From Skermanella aerolata KACC 11604 (GTDB lineage Bacteria > Pseudomonadota > Alphaproteobacteria > Azospirillales > Azospirillaceae): a stretch of DNA of 64,000 nucleotides. This document shows, one piece after another, positions 60,953-64,000 of the stretch; within the stretch, counting starts at the first letter, position 1, and each line of letters starts with the position of its first letter. The stretch spans positions 228,477-292,476 of the forward strand of contig NZ_AVFK01000006.1 in NCBI RefSeq assembly GCF_000936425.1. Reading direction: 5' to 3'. A model generated the notes under the pieces. That model was not told where the DNA came from. It ran no database searches and saw only the letters and a list, made by a program, of their open reading frames with translations. The position numbers and the translations under genes are program-made.

Positions 60953-61637
60953 GGCGGCCTCGGCCGTTAGAGGATTTCAGGGGAGCGGACTTGTCGCCGT
61001 CGTTCGGCTCATCCTCTTCGTACTCCGTCTCGTCCTCGTCCTCGTCTTCGTCCTCGTCGTCCTCGTCTTCTTCCTCGTACTCGGGACCGTCCTCGTCTTC
61101 GTCTTCTTCGTCGTCGAGGTCGTCTTCCTCTTCGTACTCGGCTTCGTCGTGACCGGGACCGTCGCCGTTCATCCCGGTGTGGGTGCCGTTGTGGGTCTCG
61201 GTGATGTCGCCGTCATCTTCGTCCTCGTCCGCGTCGTTCTCGTCGTCGCTGGTGGCGAGGTCGCGGGCGACTTCCGGATCGTGCAACAGGCGGTTGATGT
61301 GGTCGGCGTATTCGAAGGACGTGTCCGCCTCGAACGACAACGTCGGCACATAGCGCAGCTTGATCGCGCGGGCGATCTGGGCGCGGAAGAAGGCGGCGGC
61401 GCGGCGCATGGCGGCCACGGTCTCGCCGACCTGCCCGCCGCCCAGCGGCGTAATGAAGGCGGTGGCGTTGCGCAGGTCCGGGCTGATTCGGACTTCCGTC
61501 ACGGTGACGTTGAGGCTTTGCAGTTCGGGATCGCGGAAGTCGCCCCGGCGCAGGACTTCGGCCAGCGCGTGGCGCAGTTCTTCGCCGACACGCAGTTGCC
61601 GTTGCGACGGGCCGCGGGCTGAGCGTTTGTTGCTCAT
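60942..61637 (-). CDS. rbfA: Ribosome-binding factor A with long acidic C-terminal tail
   Basis: RbfA is a 30S maturation factor that binds 16S rRNA near helix 44. Residues 1-127 form the KH-like RbfA domain (QLRVGEELRHALAEVL, VTVTEVRISPDLRNATAFI, KLRYVPTLSFEADTSFEYADHI). Residues about 131-214 are almost entirely Asp/Glu with a few Tyr, followed by a short basic end (KSSNGRGRRGA). Typical RbfA has 120-150 residues, so this 231-residue form is extended. ATG 61637 has AAGGAAT upstream. It overlaps truB by 11 nt. Confidence 0.96.
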   Translation of the reverse strand: MSNKRSARGPSQRQLRVGEELRHALAEVLRRGDFRDPELQSLNVTVTEVRISPDLRNATAFITPLGGGQVGETVAAMRRAAAFFRAQIARAIKLRYVPTLSFEADTSFEYADHINRLLHDPEVARDLATSDDENDADEDEDDGDITETHNGTHTGMNGDGPGHDEAEYEEEDDLDDEEDEDEDGPEYEEEDEDDEDEDEDEDETEYEEDEPNDGDKSAPLKSSNGRGRRGA

Positions 61638-61823
61638 TAATTCGATTCCTTTTTCACCGATGGCAAAGGGATGCCGATCGATACCGACGGGGCTTCCTGA
61701 TGAACCGTCAGCGGGCTTGAACGGCCCATTTCGCAGTAGCAAAGCGGATTGGTGCTGGTTTCCGGTGCCTGTCATCCTGAGTCGGCAGCGTCACGACATC
61801 AAGAGAGTGGAGGAGGACCGGAA

Positions 61824-61870
61824 AATCCTCGCACGGGTATCGGGTCATAAAGTCCCGATACCCCGCGAGG
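61824..61870 (-). terminator. Hairpin between infB and rbfA, possible terminator/attenuator
   Basis: GGGTATCGGG (61835-61844) pairs with CCCGATACCC (61854-61863), and the stem extends imperfectly outward (CCTCGC / GCGAGG). On the minus strand ATTTTCC follows. It lies about 25 nt after infB and could reduce read-through into rbfA. Confidence 0.5.
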
Positions 61871-61889
61871 TCTTCGGCGACAGCTCCTG

Positions 61890-64000
61890 TCAGAGCTGGC
61901 GCGCCACTTCTTCGATCTCGTAGGCTTCGATCACGTCACCGGCCTGGACGTTCTCGTAGTTCTCGAACGCCATGCCGCATTCGTAACCCTCACGCACTTC
62001 GCGGACTTCGTCCTTGAAGCGCTTCAGTGTCTTCAGCGTGCCGGTGTGGATGACCACGTTGTCACGCAGCAGACGGACGCCGGCGCCACGCTTGACGATG
62101 CCTTCGGTGATCATGCAGCCGGCGACCTTGCCGACCTTGGTGATGTTGAAGACTTCGCGGATCTGGGCGTTGCCCAGGAAGCGTTCGCGCAGGATCGGCG
62201 ACAGCATGCCGGTGAGGGCCGCCTTCACGTCGTCGATGACATCGTAGATGACCGAATAGTAGCGAATCTCGATGCCGTCGCGCTTGGCCATCTCGCGGGC
62301 CTGGGGGTTCGCACGGACGTTGAAGCCGAAGATCATGGCCTTGGACGCGTTCGCCAGGGTCACGTCGGATTCGTTGATGGCGCCGACCGAGCTGTGGAGC
62401 ACCCGCACCTTCACTTCCGTGTTGGTGCTGGTCAGACGCTCCAGGGCGCCGCTGATCGCCTCGATCGAACCCTGCACGTCGCCCTTGATGACGATCGGCA
62501 GTTCCTTGGCTTCACCGGCCTGGATGCGGGTGAACATCTGCTCCAGGGTACCGCGCGACCCGGCCGCCGACGCCGCTTCGCGCTTCTTGCGCTGGCGGAA
62601 CTCGGTGATCTCGCGGGCACGGGCCTCGGTCTCGACCACGGCGAACTCGTCACCGGCCATCGGCGTGCCGTTGAGGCCGAGGACCTCGATCGGCATGGCG
62701 GGACCGGCGCTGTCGGTGCTGGCGCCACGGTCGTTGACCAGGGCGCGGACACGGCCCCACTCGGCGCCGGCGACGAAGATGTCGCCGACCCGCAGGGTGC
62801 CGCGCTGGACCAGCACGGTGGCGACCGAACCACGGCCGCGCTCCAGCTTCGCCTCGATCACGACGCCTTCGGCAATACGGTTCGGGTTGGCCTTCAGCTC
62901 CAGGATTTCGGCCTGGAGGAGGATGGCCTCCTCGATCTTGTCGAGACCCATGCGGGTCTTGGCCGAGACTTCCACCGCCAGCACGTCGCCGCCCATCTCT
63001 TCGACGACCAGTTCGTGCTGGAGCAGTTCCTGACGGACCCGGTCGGGGTTGGCGTCGGGAAGGTCGCACTTGTTGATCGCGACGATGATCGGAACCTGCG
63101 CCGCCTTGGCGTGATGGATGGCTTCGACCGTCTGCGGCATGATGCCGTCGTCGGCCGCCACCACCAGCACCACGACGTCCGTGACGTTGGCGCCGCGCGC
63201 CCGCATCTCGGTGAAGGCGGCATGGCCGGGGGTATCGATGAAGGTGATCTTGCCGCCGGAGCCGAGCACGACCTGATAGGCGCCGATGTGCTGGGTGATG
63301 CCGCCGGCCTCGCGGGAGGCGACGTCGGTCGACCGCAGCGCGTCGAGCAGCGAGGTCTTGCCGTGGTCGACGTGGCCCATGACGGTGACGACGGGAGCCC
63401 TGGAAATCAGGTTCTCCTCGATGTCCTCGTCGCCCTTCAGGCCGACTTCGACGTCCGATTCCGAAACGCGGCGCATCCGGTGGCCGAACTCGGCCACGAC
63501 CAGCTCCGCCGTGTCGGCGTCGATGGTCTGGTTGATCGTCGCCATCACGCCCATGCGCATCAGCGACTTGATCACGTCGGCGCCGCGCTCGGCCATGCGG
63601 TTGGCCAGTTCCTGCACCGTGATGACTTCGGGGACCACCACGTCGCGGGTGATCTTCTGGGTCTCCTGGCGCATGTTCAGGCGCTGCTTCTCGCGCTCTC
63701 GCGCTCTCCGCAACGCGGCCATGCTGCGGGTCCGTTCGGACTCGTCGCCGCTCAGCGCCTGGGTGACCGTCATCTTGCCGCTGCCGCGGCGGCGGTCGCC
63801 GGCCTTGCCCTTGGGGGCGGCCGGAGCCTTGGCCGGAGCCTTGGGAGCGCCGGCGCCACCGGGAGCAACCTTGCGGCGGCCACGGTCGTCCTCTTCCTCG
63901 TGGACAGGAGCCGGAACCGGCCTGCCTGCGACGGCATCGGCCGCGGCGGGAGCGCGCGCCGGAGCGGGACCCCGGCGGCGGTCGTCGTCGCCGGACCGGG
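61890..64000 (-). CDS. infB: Translation initiation factor IF-2, 5' end cut off by window edge
   Basis: IF-2 is the GTPase that places fMet-tRNA on the 30S subunit. The visible part includes an Ala/Pro/Lys-rich linker (upstream of 63773), the IF2_N segment ([28 protein letters not shown]), the G domain with [15 protein letters not shown] and NKCD, and domains II-IV to the stop at 61890. An internal ATG at 63773 is not the gene start, because the open frame and typical linker composition continue to the edge. It heads the infB-rbfA-truB-rpsO-pnp order. Confidence 0.97.
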   Translation of the reverse strand, partial: RSGDDDRRRGPAPARAPAAADAVAGRPVPAPVHEEEDDRGRRKVAPGGAGAPKAPAKAPAAPKGKAGDRRRGSGKMTVTQALSGDESERTRSMAALRRAREREKQRLNMRQETQKITRDVVVPEVITVQELANRMAERGADVIKSLMRMGVMATINQTIDADTAELVVAEFGHRMRRVSESDVEVGLKGDEDIEENLISRAPVVTVMGHVDHGKTSLLDALRSTDVASREAGGITQHIGAYQVVLGSGGKITFIDTPGHAAFTEMRARGANVTDVVVLVVAADDGIMPQTVEAIHHAKAAQVPIIVAINKCDLPDANPDRVRQELLQHELVVEEMGGDVLAVEVSAKTRMGLDKIEEAILLQAEILELKANPNRIAEGVVIEAKLERGRGSVATVLVQRGTLRVGDIFVAGAEWGRVRALVNDRGASTDSAGPAMPIEVLGLNGTPMAGDEFAVVETEARAREITEFRQRKKREAASAAGSRGTLEQMFTRIQAGEAKELPIVIKGDVQGSIEAISGALERLTSTNTEVKVRVLHSSVGAINESDVTLANASKAMIFGFNVRANPQAREMAKRDGIEIRYYSVIYDVIDDVKAALTGMLSPILRERFLGNAQIREVFNITKVGKVAGCMITEGIVKRGAGVRLLRDNVVIHTGTLKTLKRFKDEVREVREGYECGMAFENYENVQAGDVIEAYEIEEVARQL

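Noticed and set aside
1..64000. CRISPR array, rRNA operon, prophage, IS transposase or integrase
   Set aside because: No regularly spaced direct repeats, rRNA sequence or transposase/integrase motif was found on either strand.

Overview
This 64-kb window comes from a GC-rich chromosome, most likely an alphaproteobacterium of the Rhodospirillales (Azospirillum/Skermanella-like; the order is fairly secure, the genus is a guess). The evidence is the gene order fxsA-phosphatase-secB facing timA-mltA, the mnmE-mnmG-rsmG-parA-parB block, the infB-rbfA-truB-rpsO-pnp block, a DUF6489 gene, and parS sites that mark an origin-proximal location.

Layout. 1-1565: 5' part of a P-type ATPase (minus). 1878-5023: rho, then secB, a histidine phosphatase and fxsA on the other strand. 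5186-11808: timA, mltA, an inserted lactate-utilisation operon lutABC with a GntR-type operator, an Smr gene, an XRE regulator and a lipoprotein. 11873-16241 (minus): quinone oxidoreductase, dienelactone hydrolase, ogt and a YyaL-type protein. 16428-22696: DUF6489, [2Fe-2S] ferredoxin, mnmE, mnmG, rsmG, parA and parB. Three near-perfect parS sites lie at 11857, 18379 and 20335, with a weaker one at 41924. 22785-25402: adenosine-kinase-like PfkB protein, EI24/CysZ-like protein, bactofilin. 25501-31925: a divergent cluster of GTP cyclohydrolase II, CDP-alcohol phosphatidyltransferase, RibD-C reductase, MDR dehydrogenase, divergent PTPS-like protein, glycosyltransferase and methyltransferase, which looks like an undescribed pyrimidine/pterin-derived pathway. 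31975-38458: tRNA-Leu(CAG), DUF427, an orphan response regulator, a GT2/LAB_N/GT39/PAP2 lipid-modification set, DUF3072 and an MBL-fold hydrolase.

38471-55517 is the most unusual part. A chain of seven minus-strand genes, nearly all joined by 4-nt stop/start overlaps, links a COG4671-type glycosyltransferase, a polysaccharide deacetylase-like protein and a small membrane protein to a complete peptide-type ABC importer. Upstream is a second minus-strand set of three glycosyltransferases and a phosphatase. Divergent from these is an 879-residue ABC exporter-like protein whose nucleotide-binding domain has lost the Walker A lysine and Walker B aspartate and carries a roughly 300-residue insertion. 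It is followed by a stand-alone cyclic-nucleotide-binding protein and a small methyltransferase-like protein. 55752-64000: a soluble chemotaxis receptor, then pnp, rpsO, truB, rbfA (with a long acidic tail) and the 3' part of infB.

The intergenic regions carry palindromic repeats of the GTAG-type REP/REPIN kind, two of them as inverted pairs. A different inverted repeat has extended the 3' end of one glycosyltransferase gene. No CRISPR array, rRNA, prophage, IS transposase or RAYT gene was seen.
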